A stretch of DNA of 64,000 nucleotides from Odontocerum albicorne (Eukaryota; Arthropoda; Insecta; Trichoptera; Odontoceridae): assembly GCA_949825065.1 (NCBI GenBank), contig OX463841.1, positions 22,612,078 to 22,676,077 of the forward strand, in the 5' to 3' direction. The notes under the pieces were generated by a model. The model ran no database searches, had not been told where the DNA came from, and was given only the letters and a program-made list of their open reading frames with translations. The translations under genes and the position numbers were made by a program. Below, piece after piece: positions 23,045-33,192 of the stretch (position 1 is its first letter; every line of letters begins with the position of its first letter).

Positions 23045-24690
23045 GATATGATGACAGTAAGTGGATATTTTACTGAACTTATCAGATTGACAATTTTAGT
23101 TTTTTTTTATATAAAAGTATTATATATTAATTATCTATCATTTGGTTAGATTCAGTCTTTCTTAAAAAAAATCTAAATCATCACCAAGGATTTTTGTATG
23201 GTGTTGTTTATTCTCATTATTTCTTTTGGAATATATTTGTATTCATTGCGACATATATTTAACAACGTTTTTTTTATTTATCTTATATTTGATATCTAAA
23301 TCATAACTTCTTTTGATAACAATAATGATGATTTTTACCTAATAGAAAGTTGTATGACGCTTGTATACAAAAATACAATTCATTATTTTTTGCTAAATAT
23401 AAAATCCTCCAAAGACACGATCTAAATCAAAAGATAGGAATATTTCTATAAATATTCGTCCCTTTATCCACCGCAGACAGATTTCGAAATGTAATTTTTT
23501 GCCATTTCGACGCCAGGTGCCTTTGAATCCTTAAAGATTTTGGTAAAGGTATGAGACAAAAGGATGGGGTAGACAGAATTGGTTAACCTTGGAGGCACGA
23601 ACTTTACTTCTAGGATTTTCGTAATTCAAATACAACGTTTTATTTAATCTAGATCATTATGACTTTTAATACAGAGTTGTTCTCTCAATACGATCGTAAC
23701 TATCGTATCCCTTCGAAACTATATTCCCAAGTAAAAGATTTCTCGTTTTGTGTATGATCTCATAAAAAGTACGCCACTGTTGCTTCCATCACTCAATCCG
23801 ATTACTACACCGCCACTTCTATCTAGCATTCAAACTTCTAGTCTTAATCATTTTTCAAGGAAATAACTTCTACTCTACACTATCAATTAGAATACTTTTT
23901 ACATGTCAACAACTTGAAACTTATTTTTTTAATAATGCGTTTCCAATTTAAGTAATATTTGATCTTTTCACGTCTTGCTTTTTTTGGAAATGCTCGTATC
24001 AAGTCACTGTCCTAAAACGTTTTTGAAAACTGTAAAATATTCTTCGAATTAAAATCTAGTATTATGTTAACACTTCACCAATTATTTTATTCTTATGTCT
24101 CTATAAAATGTCATGGATAAAAAATCAGTATGGACCCTTAATAAGCCTATTGAAAATTCTTGAACCCATATAAATTGGTTTTATAACATATTTTCTTGTT
24201 TCTAGTATTTCCGAAAATAAATTGAAATGTTGAATCGTTAAATTTTTAAAACTACTTGTCTTATTTAATGTATTTGTAAGCTTTTGTTACTTTCTTCTGT
24301 TGTTGAACTAAAGTTTGTCGAATAAATCTTCTAATGTTTTTTTTCTAAGCTGTTTTTCAAATACACTTATTAAGTATATCAACGTATTTTATATAGCGTA
24401 TTGGGCAAGTTCAATACTGCATTAAGTGGCATTATTTTTTGTATTGTTTTAGGAAAATTTTGATTCGTGCTAAATAATGTCCTGAATAGAATATTTGATT
24501 TATTTTTATTTTGCCAAATTATTAATATTTGTTTGTTTTAAATCTTAGTATTATCGTTTTTTAGATCCGTTACCAATTTCACCCACTTAAATATAATTTT
24601 ATATGTCATTTGAAAGGTGACATTTCAAAGGCCATTTTAATAAACTTTTATATCTTAGTGGTCGGTGAGCTCTAGCGTTTTGTGTAAAAT
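23045..24690. other. AT-rich DNA without recognised genes
   Basis: No supported feature. Composition is uniformly AT-rich apart from a short GC-richer patch around 23490-23600. Confidence 0.5.
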
Positions 24691-24697
24691 TTCAAAC

Positions 24698-25840
24698 ATG
24701 TCTGTAAATAAAGAACATCTTCCTCGTATTATGCTTTTTTACATTCAAAAAGGAAAAAACGCTAACTTGTAAAAATATGATTGTATTTGTACTATATACA
24801 GAGCCGATGCTATAGACAATTTAATGCCGAAAAATATGACTTGTAATTCTACTATATACAGACCCAATGCTATGGATGATTCATTGACCAAAATATGACT
24901 TGTAATTGTACTATATATGATACAGAGCCGATGCTATAGATGATTCAATGACCAAAATATGACTTGTAATTATACTATATACAGAGCCGATGCTATAGAT
25001 GATTCAGTATCCAAAAAGTGGTTTCAGAGATTAAGAGAAAAAATGTTGGTCTCAAAAATTCATCTCATGGCGGACGGCATGTTATCACAGACGTGGATAA
25101 AATCTAGATCATGATAGATAGCGACTGTCCTGTGGCGACATGTGATATTGGTCAGGCATTCAGCATTACCATTACTGTTTCGCGATTGTCAACAAGCTCG
25201 ATACTTAGGTTCCGCATCAATTGAACGAAAAGGAATTAATGAACTAATTTTCTGTTTGCGACTGGATTCTTAAACGCAATAAAAATTAGTTGTTTCTAAA
25301 TCCAATCGTCTCTGCCGATGAAAAGTGGATTATTTAGAACAACGTTAGTTGAAAAAGATCATGGTCACAGCACAGGCGAGCCAGCACAGACCGTCGGAAA
25401 TACTAAAATGCTCCCAAAGAAGGTACTTCTGTGTAAACATAAAATAACCCACACTTTTGATTCCAATAAGTTCTGCTTACAATTGACCAACTCAACAAGA
25501 GGTCCAGGGTTGGCCAAAAGAAAAAGCGGTATACTCCAGCTTGACAAAGCCAGACCATGCGTTTCTATGGTCACTCGGCAAATATTCTTGCAATATAATT
25601 GGGATTTTTTAGTGCATCCACCATATTTCCGGACTTTGGCTATAATTTGTTTCGATATTTGCAGAACCCTCTTAATGGTGTAAATTTTTATTGAATTCCT
25701 GTCAAAATCACTTGGATCAGTTTTTCCCTAATAAGTCCCATTTATTTATTCTACAAAAATGAATTTATAGAGAGAGCTACCAGAAAGACGGAAGAAGGTC
25801 ATCGATTAAAATGGCACATACATTATTGATCAAACTTATT
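24698..25840 (+). pseudogene. Decayed mariner transposase (cecropia-like)
   Basis: The start reads MSVNKEHLPRIMLFYIQKGK NA, like the N-terminus of cecropia/Hsmar1-type mariners. Then an N-terminal coding piece ending in RADAIDDSMTKKWFQRLRE has been tandemly repeated (24773-25012). Further relics follow: GLKNSSHGGR, GEPAQT and LPKKVLLC, then LDKARP in place of HDNARP, HPPYFRTLA in place of HPPYSPDLA, and ERRKKVID plus NGTYIIDQ at the C-terminus. At least two catalytic Asp positions are altered or lost, and several frameshifts occur. Terminal inverted repeats were not identified. It is an old inactive copy, not the same lineage as the mariners at 26.4 and 30.6 kb. Confidence 0.75.
24773..25012 (+). 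repeat. Four-copy 59-64 bp array derived from mariner coding sequence
   Basis: Copies begin AAATATGA at 24773, 24832, 24891 and 24955. Each contains a form of TACAGAGCCGATGCTATAGA followed by TGATTCAATGACC. The third copy carries a 5-bp TATGA insertion. The last copy runs straight into the transposase text KKWFQRLRE, and its own sequence translates as YRADAIDDS in that frame, so the unit came from the mariner ORF. Confidence 0.8.
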
Positions 25841-25844
25841 TTTA

Positions 25845-26415
25845 AATTTACAAGTAAATTATTACAAAAACACTTTAAAACGGGATGAACATGTGTTAGA
25901 ACCATATATTGAATCACAAAATTAATTACGAAGCAATAATAGTCAATTTTCTCTATTAAAATTAATTTCTAATCAGGGCTTGATGACAAGATATTGAATT
26001 TCGTAATCAAAATCGATATGAAGGATAATTATAATTATCGCTCGGCATTATTGATATTGAATCAATTGAATGTCAAAAACAAGTGTTTTCTTTTTAAATA
26101 TTTCAATTAATATCTAAAAGTCTCTCGAAGGGATGAACTTATTAGCTTTTCTAATATAATTATAAAATTCGATATAATTTGTTGAAGTTTTACTTTTTTT
26201 CATAAAAAAATTATTAATTTAAAAAAAATCGTTATTGATGCTGTTAATATTCAGAACACTCGTATAAAACTGTTATATATTTTTAGAAAAATCAAATTAA
26301 TCACTTTATATTTCTTCGTTTTTTATTTATTAAATTGCTAATAACTATTTCACTATACTCGTACAACGGCATTGTCGAACTGTGGGTGTAGCTTAGTAGC
26401 TTAGTAATGTGACTA
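25845..26415. other. AT-rich spacer
   Basis: AT-rich DNA between the decayed mariner and the first mariner twin. TACTCGTA-type motifs lie near 26258 and 26357. Nothing else is supported. Confidence 0.5.
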
Positions 26416-26419
26416 TATA

Positions 26420-27706
26420 TTGGGTCCTTACATGTGAAATTGGCGTTTTGTTTGGGAGGAACATAAAGTTGATTTTTTTTTAATATAATATATTTATTTA
26501 ATCAAAGTATGTACCATTGCTATCTATGCACTTTTGCCATCTCATAGGTAGTTCATCGATCCCTTTACTAAAAAAACCATTCGGACGGGAATCAATAAAA
26601 TCTTTGAAGTCGGTTTGGACTGCCCCATCGGAGTTGAATTTTTTCCCTTGCAAGAAGTTATCCAAATTTCGAAAAAAATAGTAATCTGTTGGGGCAAGGT
26701 CCGGAGAGTACGGTGGATGTCTTAGACATTCCAGTTGAAGCTCTTCTAATTTGGTAGCCGTCTGTTGTGCAGTGTGTGGTCTAGCGTTATCATGAAGCAG
26801 CAGTGGCCTAGAGTGATTAACCAGCCTCGGTTGTTTAGCAGCTAGCTTTTCCATCATGGTTTGCAGTTGCTGACAATAGACATCTGCCGTAATCGTCTGG
26901 CCAGATTTAAGAAAGCTGTAGTGAACGACACCAGCACTAGTCCACCAAACGCTCACAAGTAACTTTTTTGGAGTCAATTTTCGCTTGGGGCATGGTTTGG
27001 CTGGTTCGGCAGGGTTCAGTCATTGCGATGAGCGCTTCCGATTATCATACAGGATCCACTTTTCATCACAGGTAATGATTCGATTCAAAATCCCTTCATT
27101 ATTGTGCCGGTTGAGTAATGCAACGCAGCAGTCAACGCGCGTTTGTTGATTTGCTTCACTCAATTCGTGAGGTACCCACCTTTCAAGCTTTTTCACCTTC
27201 CCAATTTGCTTCAAGTGGATTAAAACAGTTTTATCACTAACACCGCAGCCTGCAGCTAACTCGGACGTGGTTTGCGATGGATCCGCTTCCACAATAGCCT
27301 TCAATTCTTCATTATCAACTTTGGTCTCCGGCCGTCCACGGGGCTTGTTCTGCAGGTCGAAATTTCCAGAACGAAAACGTTGGAACCAAAAACGCACTGT
27401 GTTTTCTTTTGCGGCACCGTCGCCATACACATCATTAATCCTTCGAGCCGTTTCTGCAGCACTGGTGCCACGGTGGAACTCGTACTCGTAAATAACGCGA
27501 TATTTCAAGTTTTCCATTTTGTAAACTGAGTGACGCAAAGAAAAAAAACAATTGAGGAAAAAACAAATGAATTATAATTTTCGAAACACAAATACTTGAG
27601 TAAATAGCTGTATAAATTTGAATTTGAAATTCCTAACCAAAGAGAAGATATTTGAGATCAAAGTTGCCAGTACGGCAAAACGCCGGTTTCGTATGTGGGG
27701 ACCTTA
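26420..27706 (-). mobile_element. Mariner element, copy 1 (inactive twin)
   Basis: A 1287-bp DD34D mariner flanked by TA (26418-26419 and 27707-27708). Its transposase lies on the minus strand. The interior differs from the twin at 30620-31907 by about six substitutions and one base in an A-run. The terminal inverted repeats, however, are damaged: left TTGGGTCCTTACATGTGAAA, right (minus strand) TAAGGTCCCCACATACGAAA. They no longer match each other well, and a nonsense codon kills the transposase. Confidence 0.95.
26498..27517 (-). pseudogene. Mariner transposase with one nonsense codon
   Basis: This 1020-bp frame is colinear with the intact twin at 30698-31717. It starts MENLKYRVIYEYEF and keeps the helix-turn-helix region, WVPHEL, TCDEKW, HDNARPH and SPDLAPTD. 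The only inactivating change is TGG to TGA at Trp166 (27020-27022, minus strand), in the SSQWLNP segment of the twin. The frame is otherwise open to the stop after NGTYFD. A few missense differences exist (for example His for Arg in VNRSRP, Thr for Met in TIMADVY). Because all catalytic Asp residues lie at or beyond residue 151, the 165-residue truncated product would lack two of three. Confidence 0.95.
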
Positions 27707-27880
27707 TATTATGTATTGTATATATAATACTTAAAACTTTTCACTTACTATTTTGTATTTAAAATGTAGAAATTCTTAGTTTATTGTTACACCTTCTTAA
27801 TACTTCACTAAAAATTGAAGTTCTAATATATTTTAGTATATGTATATTCATAATATTGTTAAACATGTTTTACTTTCAAC

Positions 27881-28726
27881 TGTGATGACATGCTTATACT
27901 TGCCGACAATGAAGGTGGTTTAAGAGATATGATAAGTAAGCTGTATGATAGATGCCTAGTACATGGTTTGATAATGTGATGACATGCTTATACTTGCCGA
28001 CAATGAAGGTGGTTTAAGAGATATGATAAGTAAGCTGTGTGATAGATGTCTAGTACATGGTTTGATAATGTGATGACATGCTTATACTTGCCGACAATGA
28101 AGGTGGTTTAAGAGATATGATAAGTAAGCTGTATGATAGATGCCTAGTACATGGTTTGATAATGTGATGACATGCTTATACTTGCCGACAATGAAGGTGG
28201 TTTAAGAGATATGATAAGTAAGCTGTGTGATAGATGTCTAGTACATGGTTTGATAATGTGATGACATGCTTATACTTGCCGACAATGAAGGTGGTTTAAG
28301 AGATATGATAAGTAAGCTGTATGATAGATGCCTAGTACATGGTTTGATAATGTGATGACATGCTTATACTTGCCGACAATGAAGGTGGTTTAAGAGATAT
28401 GATAAGTAAGCTGTATGATAGATGCCTAGTACATGGTTTGATAATGTGATGACATGCTTATACTTGCCGACAATGAAGGTGGTTTAAGAGATATGATAAG
28501 TAAGCTGTGTGATAGATGTCTAGTACATGGTTTGATAATGTGATGACATGCTTATACTTGCCGACAATGAAGGTGGTTTAAGAGATATGATAAGTAAGCT
28601 GTATGATAGATGCCTAGTACATGGTTTGATAATGTGATGACATGCTTATACTTGCCGACAATGAAGGTGGTTTAAGATATATGATAAGTAAGCTGTATGA
28701 TAGATGCCTAGTACATGGTTTGATAA
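27881..28726 (+). repeat. Nine-copy 94-bp array derived from LINE reverse transcriptase
   Basis: Nine head-to-tail units start at 27881, 27975, 28069, 28163, 28257, 28351, 28445, 28539 and 28633, an exact 94-bp period. Two variants exist: A (CTGTATGATAGATGCCTAG) and B (CTGTGTGATAGATGTCTAG), in the order A B A B A A B A A. Each unit starts TGTGATGACATGCTTATACT and encodes DDMLILADNEGG in one frame. Because 94 is not a multiple of three, no frame stays open. The last unit continues into ordinary LINE sequence. Confidence 0.97.
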
Positions 28727-29230
28727 TGAATGTAACGAAATCAAACGTTATGGTTATAGAAAGAGGGGTGGTAAAAAATGTGCGCAATATATGGGTTCTC
28801 AGAGAATCTGGAGCCGGTTGTTGCGTTATGTTATCTGTACAGTAGTATAATATGTTTACTTGTGATAGTCGAGTTGAAAGGGACGTTAAAAGAAGGATAA
28901 TGACGGAACAAGGTGACCGGAGCACTTAATGTAATATATAACCGCGCTGTAGCATAAGTTAGTGTCAATGTATGAAAGAAGGGACAATGAAGACATCAGC
29001 ATTTATAAAATGGATGTTCTAAGTAAGATGAAAAAAAAATGGTTTGGACAAGTGGTGTGAATGAATGACGAAACAATGACTAAGCGAGGATACAAATCAG
29101 AAGTGCAAGGTATGCTGGGAAGAGGTAGATCGAGGTTAACGGGGCTCAATCAAATGGACCAGATTTTGAAAAAAGGTAAAGTGATAAGTGTGAATAATAA
29201 GATAGTTTACTGGGGATACGTCAAATAAAA
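28640..29230 (+). pseudogene. Catacata-type LINE: reverse transcriptase and C-terminal relic
   Basis: The frame entering from the last 94-bp unit reads ADNEGGLRYMISKLYDRC, then HGLIMNVTKSNVMVIERG, the DD-box to thumb region of a LINE reverse transcriptase. After frame changes, SRVERDVKRRIM (near 28870), DVLSKMKKKWFGQVV and GRGRSRLTGLNQMDQILKKG (29120-29180) follow in family order. It is a decayed copy, with the expanded repeat inserted within the palm domain. Confidence 0.75.
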
Positions 29231-29646
29231 AGCAACAAACTCAAATCCATATTGTGTTTTTTCAAAAATGATGTATTTATAAAATGTCTTGTTGTGTATA
29301 AATAAATAAAATAAATAGATGATTATGCTTGATGAACTACTCGTATATGTTATGAATGTGGAATAGACGTGACGTAAGATGTGTTTGGATAGAAGAATTT
29401 GAAGATCTGTTTTATCTACTCGTACCTACCCCGCAAGAGACACGACGTTTTATATTATTACGTGTGTATATACGAGTAACAATATTCATAACAATTATTT
29501 GTTATATTTTAATAACCGGTGTACTACCTTTTTTTTTTAATATGCATTCCACCCAAACTATGATGATTCGTGCCACCAAGACATTATGAAATAATGCGCG
29601 CTTATATAATAAAACCAATTTTAAAAAATGAAAAATTCTAAATATT

Positions 29647-29859
29647 TCAAAGTTTAATCTGATTAAGCTTAAAAAATTTAACAATCGATCTATAAATGAA
29701 AAAGTTCCTCGAAGAAAGAAATGCAACATTTATTGGACGCGGCAAAGATATGGCTTTTAGTAAATCAAACCAATTTCCCCAAAGGCAACCGAAAAATACG
29801 TTATCTATAGTTTCATCATCCAGACCACACTCGCAGCCGGGATTCTCCAAAATATGCAT
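29647..29859 (-). pseudogene. LINE C-terminal fragment (Jockey/R1-like)
   Basis: The minus frame starts MHILENPGCECGLDDETIDN and continues VFFGCLWGNWFDLL. The C-x-C-G...ETIDN-FF-C pattern is the cysteine-containing C-terminal region of Jockey/R1-type LINE ORF2 proteins (C-CG---T--HI-F-C). About 70 codons survive. Downstream it becomes Lys/Phe-rich and is not informative. It is the only trace of this lineage here. Confidence 0.65.
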
Positions 29860-30179
29860 TATTTAAACGACAAATGACAAACACTTCTATCTTATCAATT
29901 CTTATTATACTCGTATTAAACCATGGTTTCAAAAGGAGTAATTGCTAGATTGATTTGTATCGTGACCCCTTATTTACACTGCTTATATCTAAATCCAACG
30001 CCTATCGGTTATTATATTGTTATAACTATATAGTATAATATGTATGTATACGCCACCTGTTTATTATAACTATCTAATATGTTTACGTCAACAAATGTAT
30101 CCAAAATTTTAATGCGTTCAAAATGATTACGAAGACTTATAATATCTTATTTTGTTTGGGATTTCATGACTTACTCGTA

Positions 30180-30440
30180 TAAGTTATAGAAAACGTCTAG
30201 TCTCATCGGGTACTAAGCGGTGCTTGTTGCACACCTCTGTCCCGAGCGCGGTCACTCGATCCGAAATAGAGCTCGCCCGTCCCGATGCCCTGCCGTAGTT
30301 CTATTCTGTTTTTATTGTCCCCTCATATGAATCCGCCGACACAATGGAGGGGAGGGTCGAGAGGACCGCCTCGCCGGACTTATTCTCTTATTTGTATTTG
30401 GATTTTGATCCGCCGCAGTAATGTGCCCGCATATATATAT
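30180..30440. other. GC-richer block of unknown origin
   Basis: Sequence with CCCGAGCGCGGTCACTCGAT, GCTCGCCCGTCCCGATGCCC and GACCGCCTCGCCGGAC stands out from the AT-rich flanks. A 60-codon plus-strand frame crosses it without known motifs. No tRNA, 5S rRNA or snRNA pattern is apparent. Confidence 0.3.
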
Positions 30441-30619
30441 TCATCGAAGAAGCGGTATGAAACCTAAGCATTCTATTTTATTTTTAAGGTAAAATGTCCA
30501 TAGGTTTTGTATGGAAAGCAATATGAGTTTCTACATATGTGTATCTTTTTGTGATTATATGAATACAGATTTCATATTAATGTATAGAAAGCAAATTTAG
30601 AAAGTAATATACTTGTATA

Positions 30620-30649
30620 TTAGGTCCTTACATATGAAATTGGCGTTTT
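30620..30649 (+). repeat. Left terminal inverted repeat of mariner copy 2
   Basis: TTAGGTCCTTACATATGAAA then TTGGCGTTTT. It is the presumed transposase binding and cleavage end and is preceded by the TA target duplication. Confidence 0.9.
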
Positions 30650-30697
30650 GTTTGGGAGGAACATAAAGTTGATTTTTTTTTAATATAATATATTTAT

Positions 30698-31717
30698 TTA
30701 ATCAAAGTATGTACCATTGCTATCTATGCACTTTTGCCATCTCATAGGTAGTTCATCGATCCCTTTACTAAAAAAACCATTCGGACGGGAATCAATAAAA
30801 TCTTTGAAGTCGGTTTGGACTGCCCCATCGGAGTTGAATTTTTTCCCTTGCAAGAAGTTATCCAAATTTCGAAAAAAATAGTAATCTGTTGGGGCAAGGT
30901 CCGGAGAGTACGGTGGATGTCTTAGACATTCCAGTTGAAGCTCTTCTAATTTGGTAGCCGTCTGTTGTGCAGTGTGTGGTCTAGCGTTATCATGAAGCAG
31001 CAGTGGCCTAGAGCGATTAACCAGCCTCGGTTGTTTAGCAGCTAGCTTTTCCATCATGGTTTGCAGTTGCTGACAATAGACATCTGCCATAATCGTCTGG
31101 CCAGATTTAAGAAAGCTGTAGTGAACGACACCAGCACTAGTCCACCAAACGCTCACAAGTAACTTTTTTGGAGTCAATTTTCGCTTGGGGCATGGTTTGG
31201 CTGATTCGGTAGGGTTCAGCCATTGCGATGAGCGCTTCCGATTATCATACAGGATCCACTTTTCATCACAGGTAATGATTCGATTCAAAATCCCTTCATT
31301 ATTGTGCCGGTTGAGTAATGCAACGCAGCAGTCAACGCGCGTTTGTTGATTTGCTTCACTCAATTCGTGAGGTACCCACCTTTCAAGCTTTTTCACCTTC
31401 CCAATTTGCTTCAAGTGGATTAAAACAGTTTTATCACTAACACCGCAGCCTGCAGCTAACTCGGACGTGGTTTGCGATGGATCCGCTTCCACAATAGCCT
31501 TCAATTCTTCATTATCAACTTTGGTCTCCGGCCGTCCACGGGGCTTGTTCTGCAGGTCGAAATTTCCAGAACGAAAACGTTGGAACCAAAAACGCACTGT
31601 GTTTTCTTTTGCGGCACCGTCGCCATACACATCATTAATCCTTCGAGCCGTTTCTGCAGCACTGGTGCCACGGTGGAACTCGTACTCGTAAATAACGCGA
31701 TATTTCAAGTTTTCCAT
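30698..31717 (-). CDS. Mariner transposase, DD34D, intact
   Basis: The predicted protein is 339 residues, the usual mariner length (about 345). It cuts and pastes its own element at TA sites, acting in the nucleus as a multimer on the terminal inverted repeats. The N-terminal half has two helix-turn-helix segments (about residues 5-50 and 70-110) separated by the KPRGRP linker at 58-63. WVPHEL is at 114-119. The catalytic triad is Asp151 in TCDEKW, Asp243 in HDNARPH and Asp278 in SPDLAPTD, with 34 residues between the last two. The frame stays open 25 codons upstream, but MENLKYRVIYEYEF is the family-like start. No frameshift, stop or missing key residue is visible. It sits between nearly perfect terminal repeats, so it could be functional. 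Transcription cannot be judged. Confidence 0.95.
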   Translation of the reverse strand: MENLKYRVIYEYEFHRGTSAAETARRINDVYGDGAAKENTVRFWFQRFRSGNFDLQNKPRGRPETKVDNEELKAIVEADPSQTTSELAAGCGVSDKTVLIHLKQIGKVKKLERWVPHELSEANQQTRVDCCVALLNRHNNEGILNRIITCDEKWILYDNRKRSSQWLNPTESAKPCPKRKLTPKKLLVSVWWTSAGVVHYSFLKSGQTIMADVYCQQLQTMMEKLAAKQPRLVNRSRPLLLHDNARPHTAQQTATKLEELQLECLRHPPYSPDLAPTDYYFFRNLDNFLQGKKFNSDGAVQTDFKDFIDSRPNGFFSKGIDELPMRWQKCIDSNGTYFD

Positions 31718-31877
31718 TTTGTAAACTGAGTGACGCAAAGAAAAAAAAACAATTGAGGAAAAAACAAATGAATTATAATTTTCGAAACACAAATACTTGA
31801 GTAAATAGCTGTATAAATTTGAATTTGGAATTCCTAACCAAAGAGAAGATATTTGAGATCAAAGTTGCCAGTACGGC

Positions 31878-31907
31878 AACACGCCAATTTCATATGTAAG
31901 GACCTAA
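31878..31907 (-). repeat. Right terminal inverted repeat of mariner copy 2
   Basis: Minus-strand reading TTAGGTCCTTACATATGAAA then TTGGCGTGTT, matching the left end with one mismatch. TA follows at 31908-31909. Confidence 0.9.
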
Positions 31908-32234
31908 TATATTATACTAAGCACTAAAAATACTATGGGTAGATGCACGAATTTATGGTACATTAGAAGCAGCTGATAAAACAAATTATAATAAGAAAAT
32001 AAAATATATTAACTTGCTTTGTTTATTTTTTGAGACTTTATGAATCCAAATTTAATACCAATATATTAAAAAATAGAAAGTACAATAATATATAAAACTA
32101 AGCACTACAATATTTGTTTACATTGAAGCCAACTAAGATGATAGTCCACAACGGTATTTTTTATACCTACTTTGATCCATATATGAAAAATACTGAAAAG
32201 AATCTATGTAATGCTAGCACTGAAAATAATACGA

Positions 32235-32400
32235 TGAGGGGATAATGTATGACACAATACGGAATAAAGTGATTAGGGATGAATGTGAGCTTAATACTAA
32301 TTTGTGTAAGGGCACTCTAAGAAGGTTTGGGCACGTGGAACGAATGAATAAAGAAAGACCAACAAGCTTCGAGTGTTTATATTTTAGAACCCCACTGACT
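32235..32400 (+). pseudogene. Catacata-type LINE fragment
   Basis: The plus frame reads MYDTIRNKVIRDECELN, then GTLRRFGHVERMNKERPTSF. These are the D-IRNE-IR--C and LRWFGHVERMNE-R blocks of the family. It ends abruptly before the GRGRP block, so it is a short internal fragment. Confidence 0.75.
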
Positions 32401-32404
32401 TTGT

Positions 32405-33185
32405 TTCCTTTGCTACTCTCGATATCTATCGTAACTCTCGTGAAAATGATAATAAATATAGTAGTGATATTGAAGCGAAAATATGAAAGTACGAAATTCT
32501 CGTGTGCATCTGAGGTTTCAAAAAAGAAACATTGCTTCATATATTCTTTAAAAACCCACTAAATGATGTGTCGAACATTTAATAAAGATCTTTTTTTCAC
32601 GAAGAAACTTATGCCAACCAAAATGAGAACACTCATTATAAACCTGTCACCCTCCGTTAGCAAGTGTTTATAGATTCTAATGAATTCCGTATAAATAACA
32701 TTTTATTTAATAAATTAATCTATAACAAAAAAATTTGTAAAAGGCTATAAAGGTTTATATCTTAAAAACTAATCAAATTTGTATATTATAAATTTATGAA
32801 CTAACTTAATTTTAATTTCCTACTTTTTTTTTCAAATAATCTTTATATTTAATTTCTTACAAATAGTTTACACCTACTTACTTCTTATATGTTACTAGAT
32901 GACAATTCTTACAACTAATTATTTAGCATGTACGTGTCCACTCGTTCGGGCTACTTGCATTCTATCACATTTACTCAGACGTTGGTTCTCCTTGTTAAGG
33001 TGGACTAGTCAGACAACAGATGATGCTTCGGAAGTCTATGCTTATAACGAAAATGTAGGTTGGACTAACTCTCGTTTTATTTTCGACATGTTGGCTACAC
33101 TTCCGTGTAGCCTGACCCTTCCCCTCCGCAACGAGACCGGTTCGAGGTCAGTACGTTGAGAATTGTCCACGCGACAACACGTTTC
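32405..33185. other. AT-rich DNA, then a GC-richer segment ahead of a mariner
   Basis: No gene is supported to about 33060. From there to 33190 the sequence becomes GC-richer (ACACTTCCGTGTAGCCTGAC, CCTCCGCAACGAGACCGG) and could be the 5' flank of the mariner that follows, although its left terminal repeat is not recognisable. Confidence 0.4.
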
Positions 33186-33192
33186 GTGAAAA

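Larger units (their letters stand above)
30620..31907 (-). mobile_element. Mariner element, copy 2 (structurally intact)
   Basis: A 1288-bp element flanked by TA (30618-30619 and 31908-31909). The left end TTAGGTCCTTACATATGAAA (30620-30639) is mirrored on the minus strand at the right end, and the two repeats match at about 30 of 31 positions. The single gene is uninterrupted. It lies 4200 bp from copy 1, in the same orientation. The transposase contains a DD34D triad. I could not assign the subfamily with certainty; an elegans/briggsae-like group is possible. Confidence 0.97.

Noticed and set aside
25318..25683. 121-codon plus-strand frame as a host gene
   Set aside because: GEPAQT, PKKVLLC and NGTYIIDQ-type text in the surrounding frames shows it is a decayed mariner transposase.
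27267..27529. Plus-strand frames of 74 and 85 codons, repeated identically at 31467-31729
   Set aside because: They are antisense shadows of the mariner transposase. Identity between the two sites only reflects the twin elements.
27881..28726. CRISPR-like array
   Set aside because: Units abut with no unique spacers, and this is eukaryotic DNA with LINE coding sequence. It is a plain tandem repeat. The same holds for the arrays at 53283, 53581 and 61761.
30180..30440. 5S rRNA or snRNA gene in the GC-rich block
   Set aside because: No 5S internal control region or U1/U2-type 5' end is recognisable.
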